Shown: positions 1 through 16,981, numbered from the stretch's first letter. The stretch: DNA of 64,000 nucleotides from Brevipalpus yothersi (GCA_003956705.1 QZCP01000096.1:1-64000); one strand, 5' to 3'. Numbers and translations: made by a program. The notes: generated from the sequence alone by a model not told the origin.

Positions 1-56
<56 letters not shown>
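1..56. repeat. (CT)n microsatellite at the window edge
   Basis: Pure CT dinucleotide run of 56 bases starting at the first base, so its true length is unknown. It lies 5' of the first visible Rho GTPase exon and is probably intronic to that gene. Confidence 0.98.
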
Positions 57-60
<4 letters not shown>

Positions 61-455
61 CAACATTCAATCCACTCCCACTACTGTATACATTATGATC
101 TCTGTTTAAATCGAACGTTTGAACATAAAAGTAACTAACCACCCAAATCTATACAGTTTGTAACCAAATTAGGGTGAAAGTTATACAATGAGCAATTTGA
201 TCAGCAGTTCAAATGGTGAAACAAAGCAAACTAATCAAATCTATTCACGCATAGGTTGTTATATTGCTACTGTTGTATTGTGTGTGTGTATATATATGTG
301 TTTAAATAGGATCGTTTCGTCATCATCATGTGTAACAGTATTGATGAATGTTTCTCTCATACTATTTTCCTCCCTCGCCTTCTGAGTGATGATGAATTTG
401 AAAAAAATAAACTCACATCACAATTTCAATAGATGATCATGTGGGCAATAATTTA

Positions 456-459
<4 letters not shown>

Positions 460-498
<39 letters not shown>
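460..498. repeat. (CT)n microsatellite upstream of a splice acceptor
   Basis: About 39 bases of pure CT ending roughly 50 bases before the acceptor of the first visible Rho GTPase exon. It may serve as part of a long pyrimidine-rich stretch before that acceptor. Confidence 0.97.
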
Positions 499-503
<5 letters not shown>

Positions 504-549
504 GAACGATTGATTGATTTATAAATATATTCCTCTATTAACCTTACAG

Positions 550-3453
550 ATTTGAAAATCATTGCGGAACTCACGATTACAACAATACAACCTACAATAT
601 AACCCTTTGGGACACAGCTGGTCAAGAAGATTACGAAAAACTGAGGCCACTATCTTATCCTGGGGTAAATTATCGATTGAATCTGAATTGATTTCTCAGT
701 TTGATTATTAGCTCAAGCCATCAGCCACACTATGAGTTCTCTCTCTCTCTTTTTGCTGGCCACCCATTTCTTAGTATAGCTGAAGCATGCACTAATACAC
801 GAATTACTTTTTTAAGCATCCCGGTAGTCGAATATTGTTAGTCTAACCGATAAACAGAGTGAATCTTCAAATGGTCATCTCAAGTACCGTTATGTTGGCC
901 ACTAACAATCAAGGCAGCCAGACAGGTAGAGAGAGAGAGAGAAAATAACGGGATCGTTTAGGCCCGTTGCTTGCCGCGATAATGCGCTTAAGAAGGAAGA
1001 TACCATCGAAGTGAAGGTTCATGGATAAAAGTTCTTATAAGGGAATCAAAACACGAGCCAGGCACTGGGTGGTGTCCATTCCACAGTGTTGATTTAGTTT
1101 TACCATCTTTCCATCCTCCACTCACTTTGCTTGGACTTTCTTTCTCTCTCTCTCTCTTTCTCTCCTCTCTTAATCCATCCATCAGGCCGATTCACCGATT
1201 CAAGATGATGTTCTCTTTCTCTCATCTTGCGCTCGGCTCCATCCCATTCCAGGAAGCGCTTGTTAACGGTTAACGTTTCGCAATCAGGGTGTCAACACTG
1301 TGGGACATTTAGTATTCAAAACTTATTAACATTTTCACGTTGATTGCTGTTGGCTTAAGGATCGCATGATTTTTTGGTGTGTATGTGTGTGTGTATCGAG
1401 TGAGTGAATGTAACAGTATGTGTGAGTGTTGACCTTTTTCGAATTATCAAGCGGACGGGCTTCTTGGGTGATGATTTACTTGTATTCGACTATTTCTTCA
1501 TTTCTTGGATAACGTGTTACCAATCGAGCTTTTCTGTGACTTGCTTTTTCGTTGACCTCTATTTTGTTCATTTTAACTTTGAGCTGTATCATGCATCAGT
1601 GCCATGCTCTAGCGTGCTAATTGATGCTTTTATCAGCATAGCAAAAGGGAGGATGGCCGATCAGGGGGAGAGGGGGAGGCTGAATGAAGAAAGGAAAAAG
1701 AGAGAGAAAGAGAGAAGAAAAATATCGATTCATTTTAACTATCATGTATTACCGATTAGTTTTCGCTCTATTCTCACATTAATCAGTATGTGTGTATATT
1801 TTTATGGTAAACTTGGAGGAAGTTTCTAATGATTCTGTTTGATAAAATTTTTTTTATTCCTTTCTCCAAGTTATATCAAGCAAAAAAAATATAATAATTT
1901 AGATGGAAAATAAAAAGAAAAAATTGATGAAGATGGAGATGGATATCGAGAGCTAGAGAAAAGAAACATTGATTATGATGAGAAATGAATTTCTTATTTC
2001 TTTTTGATAATTCAAATGATTTTCAGGGAGTAGCAGTGAAAAGTGTTCCCTTTATCATTTTCTTCTCATCATTTTAACACTTTTTTGTTCTATCACATTT
2101 TTTGCTCTTCTCCATCATCTTCACCATCATCTTCTTCTTCTTTTTCTTTCTCTTCTGAATCATTCCTTCTTCTCATTGCCTTTATCACTAAGTAATAGAC
2201 CAAATTAACCATCCTCCTATTTCGTGATCTGGTTCATTTGCATGACTCAAATGGTTCATGACAACAATGTGCGAAGTGAAAAAAGAAGAAGATGTAGGAG
2301 AAGAAGAAGAAGAGAAAAGTTAAAAGTATTCCCTAATCATTATCATTTGCACCATCTCTATTCCGAGTCTCAATATACTTGTATATATACATCTTCATCC
2401 ACTCGCCACCCACTTCACCTCCTCTGAGCTGTCCCACACACACAAACACACTTACACTCTGAATTGTATTGTATTCTTTCTCTCTCTCTCTCTCTCTTGC
2501 AATAATCTTGGCGATCATCATCATCATACTTGGATGATCTTGGTGGCTGATGGCGGTGAACGAGCGAGTTTATCGAACTGAATGTTTTTCTCTCTTACAA
2601 ACTTGTTGAAAGAAGTGAAAAATAACTTTTTGTTTCCTCATATAATTACTCTTTTATTCATCCATTGCGTAATACAGTGTGACGTATTTTTGCTCTGCTT
2701 CTCTGTTGCAAGTCAAAATTCGTTCCAAAACATTTCAACCAAATGGTTTCCTGAGATTAGGCATTACAGGCCGAAAGTGAGTATCACGTAACGGTAGTAA
2801 GTGAAAATTGTGAAATAATATCGTGTTAGACTATCATAAAATTTGACAATTAAAAACAATATCTTAAATAAATGATTTTCTACACTTTCTTCCTCTTCTT
2901 TTCTTGCCAAAATAGACGCCTTTTGTTTTGGTGGGCACAAAAACTGATCTCAGGCCATCCACAAAGAGTTCAATTTATCCTCGATTTTCGACTTCTCCTG
3001 GCTCAATTCGCTCTTGGATTACCGGAAGGAATGCCAAAGAGCCTTCAAGTCCACCAGTGAAAGATGTGGCAGAATTTTCGAGACCTGTAAAAGAAATTGA
3101 ACCAGATGATCAATATGATTCCTCGGTATCTACCAATACGACAGCTCTGTCCTCATCCGGTGGCTTTGTGACCACAAATATGGGTAGAAGACTAGCTAAA
3201 AGGCTCAAAGCGACAAGCTATGTTGAATGTTCGGCTAAAACGTTAATTGGAATTAATGAAGTAAGCTTGAACTGATTTTATTGAGTATCAGGAAAATTCT
3301 TCTCATTTCAGATTTTCCGAACAATTTTTATTTGAAACAATATCGAAAACTTCCTAATGATTTTGTTAATTCTTTTCTCAGGTTTTCGATGAAGCTATCA
3401 GAGCAAGAATAAATAGCAAAAGGAAAGCCAAGCGACGATGTATACTCTCCTAG
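550..3453 (+). CDS. Rho-family small GTPase, 5' part missing
   Basis: Small GTP-binding switch protein of the Rho family, expected to act at the membrane on actin and cell shape. Four coding exons are visible: 550-664, 2678-2776, 2916-3260 and 3382-3453, all with GT-AG borders and matching phases. They encode the switch II motif WDTAGQEDY, then [13 protein letters not shown], the [10 protein letters not shown] stretch, the guanine-specificity motif GTKTDLR, the ECSAKT motif and VFDEAIRA. The C-terminus is polybasic (KRKAKRRC) and ends in CILS, a CAAX prenylation box. The exon with the P-loop and switch I is not in the window: the first visible exon starts in mid-codon at the V of the family's PTVFEN motif. 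Between TDLR and GRRLAKRL there are about 76 residues where Rac/Cdc42 have about 22. The subfamily is uncertain; some segments recall RhoL. Confidence 0.9.
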
Positions 3454-4204
3454 ATGAAAATGTTGTCATCAAAAACAGATATTATAATTATAATTATCAA
3501 TATTATTATTTTAAAATCAAAGAATGAGAAAATTTTCTAGAGAAAGTCAATATATTTTGCTATATTTATAAATTTTGAGACACTACCACTTCATGGATTC
3601 ATAGGTGGTAGTTTAAGCTCATAACGAGCAATTTTTGGACCTTTAACAAGAACAAATACGCAATTTTTCGATGGAAATCGTTGTCCTTCAAGAAGTTTCT
3701 CTCGGTAAAGTTTTCAAGGATCCATGAGAGGACAATTTGAAATTTTTAGGCAGCTGATTTGAGTTGAATCTTCGTTTCGATCTTTTACTATTTCGGTTGA
3801 GACTAATAGCTTTTACAAATCACAGTGAGCCACATATATTGCTATTCTGGTAACAGACCTTTGGGCAAGACCGCAAGGCTAAGAGGTCAAGAGGGATCAG
3901 AGGATCATGCTGTGAGGTCAAGTTCATTCCGACAAGCTAGACATTTGAGGCTTCCTGAAAATTTTAGCTTTTTACTACTCTTTTTTCCCACTCTTTCTGT
4001 CCTTGTGTCTGAGTTTAAGTTGAGAACTTTTTTAGAGCTAAACTGCCGGGACTATCCTTCAGCCCTTAAACTCTACATGATTTGACTTTTCTAAATGGGT
4101 TGACTCTATCAGACTTGAGCATAGGGCATCAAGAGAATCTGGAAAATTCTTCTCACACAGCTGAGTTAATTATTCCCATCAATTTGAAAAGTGATTTTCA
4201 AAGA

Positions 4205-4268
<64 letters not shown>

Positions 4269-4700
4269 CTTCTTTTGTCTTGTCTAATGATCTATCGATG
4301 ATTAGAATATCAGGCATATTCCATATCAAGGTGGAAAATCAATAATACACGTGATCTTTTAATGATATGAAAATTACAATGATTGCTTTGGATTGGTTTT
4401 CTATTCATTAAGGTGCTGTAAGAGTAATTGCCGTAAAAACATGGCTCTGGGTGAGAAAGTCTTACTTCTAATAATCTAAACTGTTTCATTGATCTCTGAT
4501 GAATGGAAAATTTTCTCTGTTCAAAGAAAATCCTTCGGAACAAGAGGTGGGAAGAAAATACCTTAGTCGAAGAATATCGAATATTGAATTCTTTTCCTTC
4601 TCTCAAGTTGAAAGAAAGTCATCTAACAAATTCTCAACTTCTATTCCATGGATGATCAAGTTGAGGGAAGATATTATAATTGAATAGCCTGTGTGTAATT
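3454..4700. other. Intergenic stretch between Rho GTPase and ENPP gene 3' ends
   Basis: The two flanking genes converge here. It holds the Rho gene 3' UTR, a 58-base CT run at 4208-4265 and the presumed 3' UTR of the minus-strand gene. I see no exon-like ORF with splice signals. Confidence 0.6.
4208..4265. repeat. (CT)n microsatellite
   Basis: 58 bases of pure CT, between the converging Rho GTPase and ENPP genes. Confidence 0.98.
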
Positions 4701-6422
4701 TTACTGATTATCTGGCCTTAAACCAAGCCTTAGAAACTCATCAGTGACGGCTAATGAACCATTGGTAGTATAAGAAGGCTGTGGTGCAATGTGGAGGAGT
4801 TTAAGCATCATAGGATACAAGTCCACATTATTGAAAGGCTTGGTTTGTTCAAAATTTTCTCGAAAATCTGGTCCACGAGCAATGAATAGTGCTTGCATTG
4901 ATGGAAGTCGATTGTCGTAGCCATGATTTCCCCATTTTTCCGATTTTTTGACCCAACAAGCGCTACAAAGCTCATAGCCCTCATTTGCCACTAGTATTAT
5001 GGGAGCAATCCGATGACTTGAGCTAATCGGAAAGAGAAAGATAGAGATGGATGAAGAAAGGATCAAATCATCAAATCATCGTATTACATCAGATTAAGAG
5101 AGAGTATTTCGTTTGATTGTATCATGTTCAAGATACAATTGAAACTTGATAGCAAAAGCTGTTACAAAGAGGCACTTCTTATCTCTATTCTCTCTCAATT
5201 ATTAGACACTTGAAGATAAAGCTTCACGATTTGAGTTTTCCAGACGTAAAGGATTAAGACAAGTCGACATACTTACCGGTAGTGATAAAAATCTGGAACT
5301 TCATCACGTTTGTAAACACGAAAATTATGTTTAAAATCATGTTTAAAGCTTATTTGACGGAACCTATCAGCTATATCTTGGTGATTTCCAGAGTCTTTTG
5401 GCCATATACCAATAATAGTGGCTGAAGTATTCGGTACATGATAGTCATCTGGTTTGACCAAATCGAGTATATTGATAGATTTATCAACTTCTGCCATTCC
5501 ATGATCACTAACGATCATCAAATTAACATGGTCAAGTAGGTTTGCATGACGAAGTTTCATGAGGAAGATGCCGATTAGATGATCAACTTTTTGAACTGAT
5601 TCCTTGACTTCCTTGGAGAAAGGAGAATAATTATGAGCTGTTCGATCGGGTTCAGTTATATAGAGAGCTATCATGTTGGCGGGTTTTTCTGGTGATTTCA
5701 ACCAGCCTATGATAGTGTCCATGTGTTTTTGGGTGAATTGAAGATACTCTGGCCATTTTGGTAGTTTCTGGAAATCAACATTATAGTGAGCCTTTTGACC
5801 TTTGTACGGTGAGGCAGATCCAGGCCAGTAAATTGTTCCACTTGTACCTTTTCCCCATAACTGATTTGCTATCTGGAAGATGATTGAGAGGATTGTTTTT
5901 AATCAACTGATAAGACTCTTGATGTCAAGTGATAATTATGTTGTAAGATTGTTGATTTGCCTACAATTTTGCATCCAAAGCTTGTTCGTTGGTAAAAAAT
6001 TATTCAAATTCCTGAGAACTTACCCAAATTGGCGTTGAATATCCGTTATCCCACCATCTTGTATCGCAGCAAGATCTCTCAAAATAATCATCCATTTTGG
6101 GATCATACATAGAATTTGAAATAATACCATGAGTTTCTGGATAAAGTCCAGTGGCAATAGATAAATGATTTGGAAATGTTTCACTGGGAAATACCGGTGT
6201 CATCTTTCCGAAGCATCCAGCATTTTTGAGTTTCCATAAGTGAGGAGTATTTTTAGGATTCAAATAATCTGGTCTGAAGCCATCCAGAGAAATTAGTATC
6301 AATGGCCGGGAACTTTGAGTATCTGAAAATTCACCTATAACAAACACTAAAATGATCACTATGGTGGTGATGACCATGAGGCTAACCCCGATTGAGGTGA
6401 TGGTTAAAAGTCTTCGATTCAT
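4701..6422 (-). CDS. Ecto-nucleotide pyrophosphatase/phosphodiesterase (ENPP family)
   Basis: Zinc-dependent ectoenzyme that hydrolyses phosphodiester or pyrophosphate bonds of nucleotides or lipid headgroups outside the cell. Three minus-strand exons, 6422-6024, 5872-5277 and 5022-4701, give 438 aa, the usual length of the short ENPP4/5/6-type members. The metal-site residues are all visible: Asp47 in LISLDGF, the nucleophile Thr82 in SETFPNH, Asp209 and His213 in EPDRTAH, Asp256-His257 in VSDHGM, and His365 in NHGYDN. The start is the ATG at 6422; an in-frame TTG lies 18 bases further out. Residues about 8-30 form a strong hydrophobic segment, read here as a signal anchor (type II), or else an uncleaved or cleaved signal peptide. 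No C-terminal membrane segment is seen. The substrate cannot be told. Confidence 0.92.
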
Positions 6423-10284
<3,862 letters not shown>

Positions 10285-11268
10285 CTTCAATTTCGTCTAG
10301 GAATTTACAATGAATAATGCCGCTGTTTTTTTTCGATTTTCAATGTTCATGTGCTCTCAATATTGAGAGTACTTTGTAAAAATTTTTCTCCTCTCAATTA
10401 TTCAACTCAATGCTTAGAGAGAGAGAACATCGAATTAATGATAAAAGTTTTTCATTCTCATTCATTTCTTTATTTAGAATCATTACAAAAAGATTGCATT
10501 GGATATCCCATACCCATCGGGGGCTATATTAGTGCTTGTCAAAATTATTAAGACTATTAAGATCAAATTCAATTGAATTCTAATTGGCAGTGCTCCAACA
10601 TAGCTCATTACTTCGAGCTCGTAACAAGCCTGTGATGTTACTCTCGATTCGAACTCTCCTAATCTGGATATCGAAAAAGTTTCTACTTAATCATTCATAG
10701 CCCTGATAAAACTAACTTTTCTATGCTCATAAATTTCATCACCAAAGATAATTATATTCCAAGCAGAATCATTTAATTAGCTTCTAGGAAAATATTTTCC
10801 CTCAGAATATTACCATATTACCATACGATTCTGCCACATCAAATTTGTTCACAATCATCATCAAAACCATCAAAAAAATGGAAGTTCTTTTAAAATTCAT
10901 CATTTTGTCTGAAAAACTTTTACTCCTTCTGAAAGGATCAAAAAGTTCAACTAGATTGAAGGAGTAAATGAAAAAATTAATCATTATAGAGATACTTTTT
11001 TTCCAAAATTTTTCCTGAATTTCCTGAATTTGGAAAATATATTCTCGATATTAAATCCAGAATATCTGATACACACCACAGTGGCGCTGATGAAGGAGAA
11101 GTTAAAGTCGGCCATATTTTCTGTTCACCTTCAGCATCACCGGAATCAGCTTGATATTATCACTTAATTTTTTCCCCAGAATTAATTCTGTTATTAATTA
11201 TATATTCCATTAACTAATCTTACCTTAATATACACCGGTTAATACCACCTATTTGAAATTTGTGCAAA
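10285..11268. other. Intergenic stretch before ATP synthase c
   Basis: 3' UTR of the BTB gene, then AT-rich sequence, then the presumed 5' UTR and promoter of the ATP synthase c gene (about 11050-11268). No further coding exon supported. Confidence 0.5.
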
Positions 11269-11948
<680 letters not shown>

Positions 11949-13205
11949 TCTCTTTCTTTCAAGCCATCACTATCCTTCTCTTCCCTACTGTTTTATTCCA
12001 CAACTCCGAAGGAGTTGATGAGGTAGACCGGTGGCTAGAGGATGATTCATGGCCTAGGAGTTAAATTGAAAAAAAATATCAAGCGTTTTTCCCTAAACAC
12101 ATCACCACGGTAACTATCTTTGCTAATTGCGAAAACAATTGTTTAGGGTTAGTAAAGAAAAAGAATTAGTTGATGGAATTTGAGTTTGTTTTATTTCGCA
12201 GCTGAACTTTATGAAAAATTTTGGATCTATGTAGAAAACTACCACTATGAAGGAAGTACTGTGTCGCTCTCATCTGTCTGTTACCAAATTAAAAGTGGGC
12301 ACCATCATCCTCCTAGAGAGGCTCTCTGAGAGAGCATCTTCCACTATTGTTTATGAGGTGAAAAAGAGTGTCATCCGGTTTGGCCATGTGCAGCTAAAAG
12401 TACAGGAATCTAGGAAGTATTCCAACAAAGTTTATCCTTCGAGTTATTAACCGAGTTGTGAGTTAATAAGAATAATTGAGTACCCAGGAAGAACGAAGAA
12501 AGAGTGGTCTTTAATAAATAAAAGATTTAAATATTAACGCGTAAGAGGAATGGACCCACTCAAACCGAGGATTCAAACTCTAAAAGTAACAGCTCATCTC
12601 TGTAATCATCAGGATGATCGGTGACCAGATAATTGGTTGATGATGATGGTAAAGAATGTCAAGAATGGTGAATACATAATTAGGAAAAATTTTTTCATTA
12701 TCACTGAAGATGAGAGTGGTTCATCCCGATGCGATGATGCCCTCAGCATCTACAGTAACTGGCAGTGTATTTAGCTTGCTTTCAGAGAAAATTCTAAGGG
12801 GAAAATTAGTTGAGCTTTACAATTCGAACTATGACTTGTGCTACAATAATGAGATATAAGTGCTGATAAAAAATGTAAGTGAAGTGAAGTGCATTTTCGG
12901 CGAATTAACAGCAAAGAATAATCAACAAGAAAATTAATTTTCTCTCTTCTCATTCAAATAGCTGTCGGTTAGTATGTTCCGGTGGGACTTCATTCGTGAA
13001 CTACTTGATCGGATGGATGATCGCGTTTCGTCGGTGAATCTCATTGGGTGACTTTGAGATTGATATCAGTTAATTCTTGACAATATCTTTTGACCAGATC
13101 TTCATGTACCAATTAACTGGTGAATCCTCAGAATACAGTGGTGGGTGATCGATTTTCGGTGGTTATAATGGATGATGGAACCGTTTTATGTTGAAGGGCT
13201 GTAAT
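11949..13205. other. Intergenic stretch after ATP synthase c
   Basis: Holds the ATP synthase c 3' UTR with AATAAATAAA from 12513, then about 650 bases reaching the stop codon of the minus-strand secreted-protein gene. No other coding signal recognised. Confidence 0.55.
12513..12518 (+). terminator. Poly(A) signal AATAAA, ATP synthase c
   Basis: AATAAA, directly followed by TAAA, 565 bases after the stop codon of the ATP synthase c gene and on the same strand. Confidence 0.5.
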
Positions 13206-13811
13206 TTAATCAGTCTCATTACAGTTCAAGTAGATCTTGCCACAATCTTCACCACTTCGGCCTCGTCTAGCGGCATCGTAGCTTTGATTGAATGGTGTAG
13301 CCTTTTGGTGTTGCAACAAGTAGCTAGTTGCATATCTATCGAGAAAAATGAGAGGAGAAGAAAAAATGGACATGATGCAAACGGAATTCAATTTACGCCA
13401 ATATGAAGCGGAAAAATTGGCCAATCACTTGATCCAGGAACACTTTGTGTGTTTACCAGGTAAAGCACAATAGAACACTTATGAGTTTGTGTATCAGTGG
13501 CTTCGTTTAAATCGTTTCCCCTCAAATACGGATACACAACAGCTCTAACCTAATTTCGGTATATTGAGGAGGGGGCTAACTAACGATCGCTGTATTCCTA
13601 CCCTAAATCCGTCGAATCAACCGTAACAAGACAGGTCCAGTAGAGGAAAAAAAGTAGGTGGATTGTAGAGCGGCCAGCTAAATGGGACCGTGAACTTGGA
13701 TATATGATTAGTGGAGGAAGATGGATTATGATTTTTTTATTCCATCTTTATCTCTCCTGCTGCTCAACGGAACCGGTTGGATGGCTCGAAAAATATAACG
13801 GATTCCAGATT

Positions 13812-13873
<62 letters not shown>

Positions 13874-14640
13874 ACTCACTCACTAGTGGCCCATTATCTG
13901 ATGGACCACTACGGTGAGAAAAACTGACCTCCTCCGAAAAAAAAGTTTCCATGCATTGAAACCCGGCCGACAGTGACCTATTACTTACCCTCCAACCTGG
14001 GCGATTATGTGTCCTATTTCACGACCTTCTCGGATGGCCTCCTTGCTGGACTCACAGAGGTGTCTCTGAGCACATTGATCATCACCAGCTAGAATTGATT
14101 TGACATAACCTTTCAGCATGGATACTCCAGCGACTGCAGCATCATCGACAGCTTCTCGAACTCCACGATTGCTGTTCATACTGCGAGCTTTTTGACTGAA
14201 GGAAGATTTAAACATTTCCAACACCTTTGGTTGTAGGTAGCAATATTCATCAAGCACAGGGAGAAAGAGGAGAGAAAAACAAATTAGATGAACCGGTCAC
14301 ACTGTACTTGATGGAAATCGATATACAATCAATTTTCCAAGAATACTTGCAGAGCAATTTGAATTCAACAACTGACCTTAACAAAAACATTCAAAACTTG
14401 ACGTGAAGTAGCGCGACTTTCTTCATCAGAACCGAACAACAATTTGACCACACTTCTGAGAACATATTTGGCATTCAAGAAGGAAGACAACTCTTTACCA
14501 TCATCGGTACGTAGCTTACGATCTTCGAAGCGGGCTTGACGAGATGCGGATGTAGATTGAGATGATGTGGAGGCTGCTTTCTCCGCATAAACTGAGGCCA
14601 CTATGAGGGCGAAAACACAAATCACTGTGAATACTTTCAT
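13206..14640 (-). CDS. Secreted cysteine-containing protein of unknown function
   Basis: Three minus-strand exons (14640-14377, 14224-13989, 13335-13206) give 209 aa. Residues 1 to about 19 (MKVFTVICVFALIVASVYA) are a clear cleavable signal peptide with a small residue at the cut site, so the product should enter the secretory pathway. A Ser/Thr-rich linker follows, then predicted helices (SYNAPSIS: LNAKYVLRSVVKLLFG, VLEMFKSSFSQKARS). A C-terminal block has C-x4-LCESSKE, IGHIIAQVGGYATSYLL, GEDCGKIYLNC; the paired cysteines could form disulfides. I recall similar uncharacterised arthropod proteins with this C-terminal pattern, but cannot name the family. The exon 1 donor is GTCAGT, less usual than the others. 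Exon 3 was found by matching phase and the continuation of the conserved GGYA-SYLL pattern. Confidence 0.82.
13816..13868. repeat. (CT)n microsatellite in an intron
   Basis: About 53 bases of CT inside intron 2 of the minus-strand secreted-protein gene. On the transcribed strand it reads as GA. Confidence 0.97.
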
Positions 14641-16020
14641 CCTGATATGAATTGGAAGGTTTTTCTGTGGATATTGATTCCCGAACTCAAAACTTCACTT
14701 TATTCGAACTTTGATATGTCGCTCAATGTTGTGATAAACTGTCACTGTATTTCAACCGGATTTTGTGACGATTCTAAACGACCGCAACTGACTGTGGACT
14801 GACTATAGATGGGGAAAATAATAGACGAACTTAACTTATATATGAAATGAATCCCCGGATCTGAAACCGGAATGGAGAGTAGATGATGCGACACGATGAA
14901 GAGAAAAGAGAGAAGAGAGCAAGAAGGAGAAAAAGAACGATAAAGATCCCGAAGAAGACGAATATAAGAGTGAGGTTAGCCCCTCTCAATTTTTCTCTCT
15001 CTCTCTTTCTTTCTCTCTCTCTTTCTCTTTCTCTCTTGCTCATCGTCTTCTCTCTAAAGTGAGGGAAGCATTCGGCTAACGGGAAGTTTTTCAAGTTCAT
15101 GAGGCAAACAGGTCTCCGATTCTTCCTGATATTTTTGACTCTTCCTGGTTCTATCTTCTCCCTATTCGCTTGGGTCACGACCGTGAACCGATGCCCCGGA
15201 AGCTGTATCTTTAATCGAGATCACCACTTATTGGGCAAATATTAAGCGACAAGTGAGCAAGAAAGAAAGAAAAAAGAAAATGATTCCACTTTTGGCTCCT
15301 GGTTATGAGACTTTCCACTCTTCTCCTTGTATGTGTATGTGTATATTTGACTCTCTTTGCTCATTGCATTTCATCGATGATGATGGCATCTCGATAATCG
15401 TTCCTCAAGTTATGAACTTATTCCACCATTATTCAGCCTGTTCAAATACCATTACCACTGTGAATAGCATCGATTGAGTCAAACTTATGAATTTTTCCGT
15501 CCTTCATTTGCTTGCCATATCAAGGTGTTACACGGACATTTCTAATAGGATCGTCATGCTTGCATCTTCTCTCTCTCTCTCCCGGGAGAGATGTACTTCT
15601 TCTCCATCACACAGTGAGCTGGATAGATCCTGGAGAGAAGGATGCTGCTCATCTACTCTCCTGCCTCCTTTATCTTAGCCTCATGAATAGCAATACATCG
15701 ATACCGGCTGGAGAGCTGCTGGCCGAATTAGAATTTGAATCGACCGTTCCAACCTAATTAATAACAGTAAATAGCAATATAAATGGAAATGGTGACAAAA
15801 ATGACGGTGAAAAGATAAGAACACTAGAGAATAGAGGTAAAGAAAAGTAAGAAAAGGCCGATCGACCACTTCATTGGCATGAATTTAGATTCAATACAGC
15901 TTTCAAGAAGAAAGTTCATCCCAGCAAGCAAAACTCTGAAATGAGAAGGATGAAAAGGATCTCATCAAGTTGATGAATTTGATGACATTCAAGCAACTCA
16001 CGCTGTTTGATAGTCTGACA
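14641..16020. other. Intergenic stretch without a recognised gene
   Basis: Contains the promoter of the minus-strand secreted-protein gene near 14641-14830 and interrupted CT/CTTT tracts at about 14994-15036. The ORFs seen here depend on these simple repeats or lack any recognised feature. Confidence 0.5.
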
Positions 16021-16480
16021 ATTGTGAGTAATGAGCTGATCAAGTTTTTCAGCTCCAAGATAGCCTGGAAAATTGAGATTGTCAAATCAGAGTAACGCTT
16101 CATCAACACGATGATAGCTTGTATCAAGGTATTTCATTATATAATGCATCTACAAGTTGCAAGTACATACGCACAAATAGGAAGTTGGGAGGGGGGATTT
16201 TGTCGAGGATAAGCACGTGTTTGTGCGACTATCGTCATTCACTGATTGAAATCTTTGATTCGTATTTCAAGTGTAAGGAGAATATTCCTTTAATTTAGCT
16301 TTTTTCAAGTTTCAGGTAGATGTAGATTATTCTAAAGCCTAGTTGAACGTTCTTAAAACGCGATCAGGATCATATCATTTATTCGTTCTCTCTAAGGGAC
16401 TTTGAACTAGACTTTTAACTTCAAAGTTTGAAGCTAGAATAAATCCCGAGACAAGATACGCAAGCATGGTTAAGGGAGAA
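16020..16480. repeat. Diverged direct repeat, copy A
   Basis: Matches the region 17210-17945 in the same orientation. Best blocks: 16095-16165 with 17245-17330 (shared AACAC.CGATAGCTTGT), 16261-16375 with 17556-17690 (shared TTTTTTCAAGTTTCAGGTAG, then GTTGAACGTTCTT.AAACG), and 16436-16480 with 17905-17945. Indels make copy B longer. It lies directly upstream of the orphan ORF at 16622. Confidence 0.8.
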
Positions 16481-16621
16481 GCGAATGAGTGAAGGAAGAA
16501 GAAGGGATGTACATCTGAGAAAGTTTCTCAAAGAAATTCGCCATATTGTTCGCATTGTGTTGCAACTACAGTACATCGAATCGTTTGTTTTTGATCGATC
16601 ATACAACCTATCCTAGTGAAA

Positions 16622-16981
16622 ATGTCGTCCGAAATAAGTTATGAAAATTGTTTGTCCATCTACAAACAACATGGAGTAGGTCTGGTGGATTTCATCACCA
16701 ATGCTGAGAAGAAATCGGAATCCCTAGACAAGCAAGCAATCTCGAATATGGATGCAATTACTTGGGCCGGTCTTATGATATGTGACTCTATCAAAATTGA
16801 CGAAATTGATTGGGACACAGTCATGAAAGATGTCAATTTCTACCGTCCCAATGAGGATTTTGACAGAACTTATGTGCTTATATACTACAAATTGGCTATG
16901 TGGGCCTGCGAAGAAAACCGACAGGAAAAATACATTGGAAAAAGGATGGCAAGGACATCTTTTCGTGTAGAGCCTGTATGA
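16622..16981 (+). CDS. Orphan 119-aa ORF, possible gene
   Basis: Single open frame starting MSSEISYENCLS at the ATG at 16622. Composition is protein-like and acidic, with mixed helix-forming residues, two Trp near the middle and one near the end, and no signal peptide or membrane segment. I recognise no family. It lies between two diverged direct copies of about 0.5-0.8 kb, and the second copy has no matching ORF after it. This suggests a duplicated locus whose second coding part was lost. No canonical AATAAA follows closely. It could be an exon of a longer gene, but the stop at 16981 is in frame and no obvious donor precedes it. Confidence 0.45.
   Translation: MSSEISYENCLSIYKQHGVGLVDFITNAEKKSESLDKQAISNMDAITWAGLMICDSIKIDEIDWDTVMKDVNFYRPNEDFDRTYVLIYYKLAMWACEENRQEKYIGKRMARTSFRVEPV

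Noticed and set aside
1404..1829. 141-codon ORF on the plus strand
   Set aside because: Lies wholly inside a Rho GTPase intron and has a simple-repeat-driven, Phe/Ser-rich composition without any motif.
10640..10670. GATTCGAAC, the reverse complement of a tRNA B-box core
   Set aside because: The bases around it do not form a T stem and no A box or acceptor stem could be found.
13349..13460. Plus-strand ATG followed by an open frame and a GTAAAG donor, resembling a first coding exon
   Set aside because: It lies antisense across exon 3 of the secreted-protein gene, whose phase and motif continuation are much stronger, and no partner exon was found.
14831..15178. 115-codon minus-strand ORF with Arg-Glu repeats
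   Set aside because: Its middle is a translated interrupted GA/GAAA tract; no domain or splice support.
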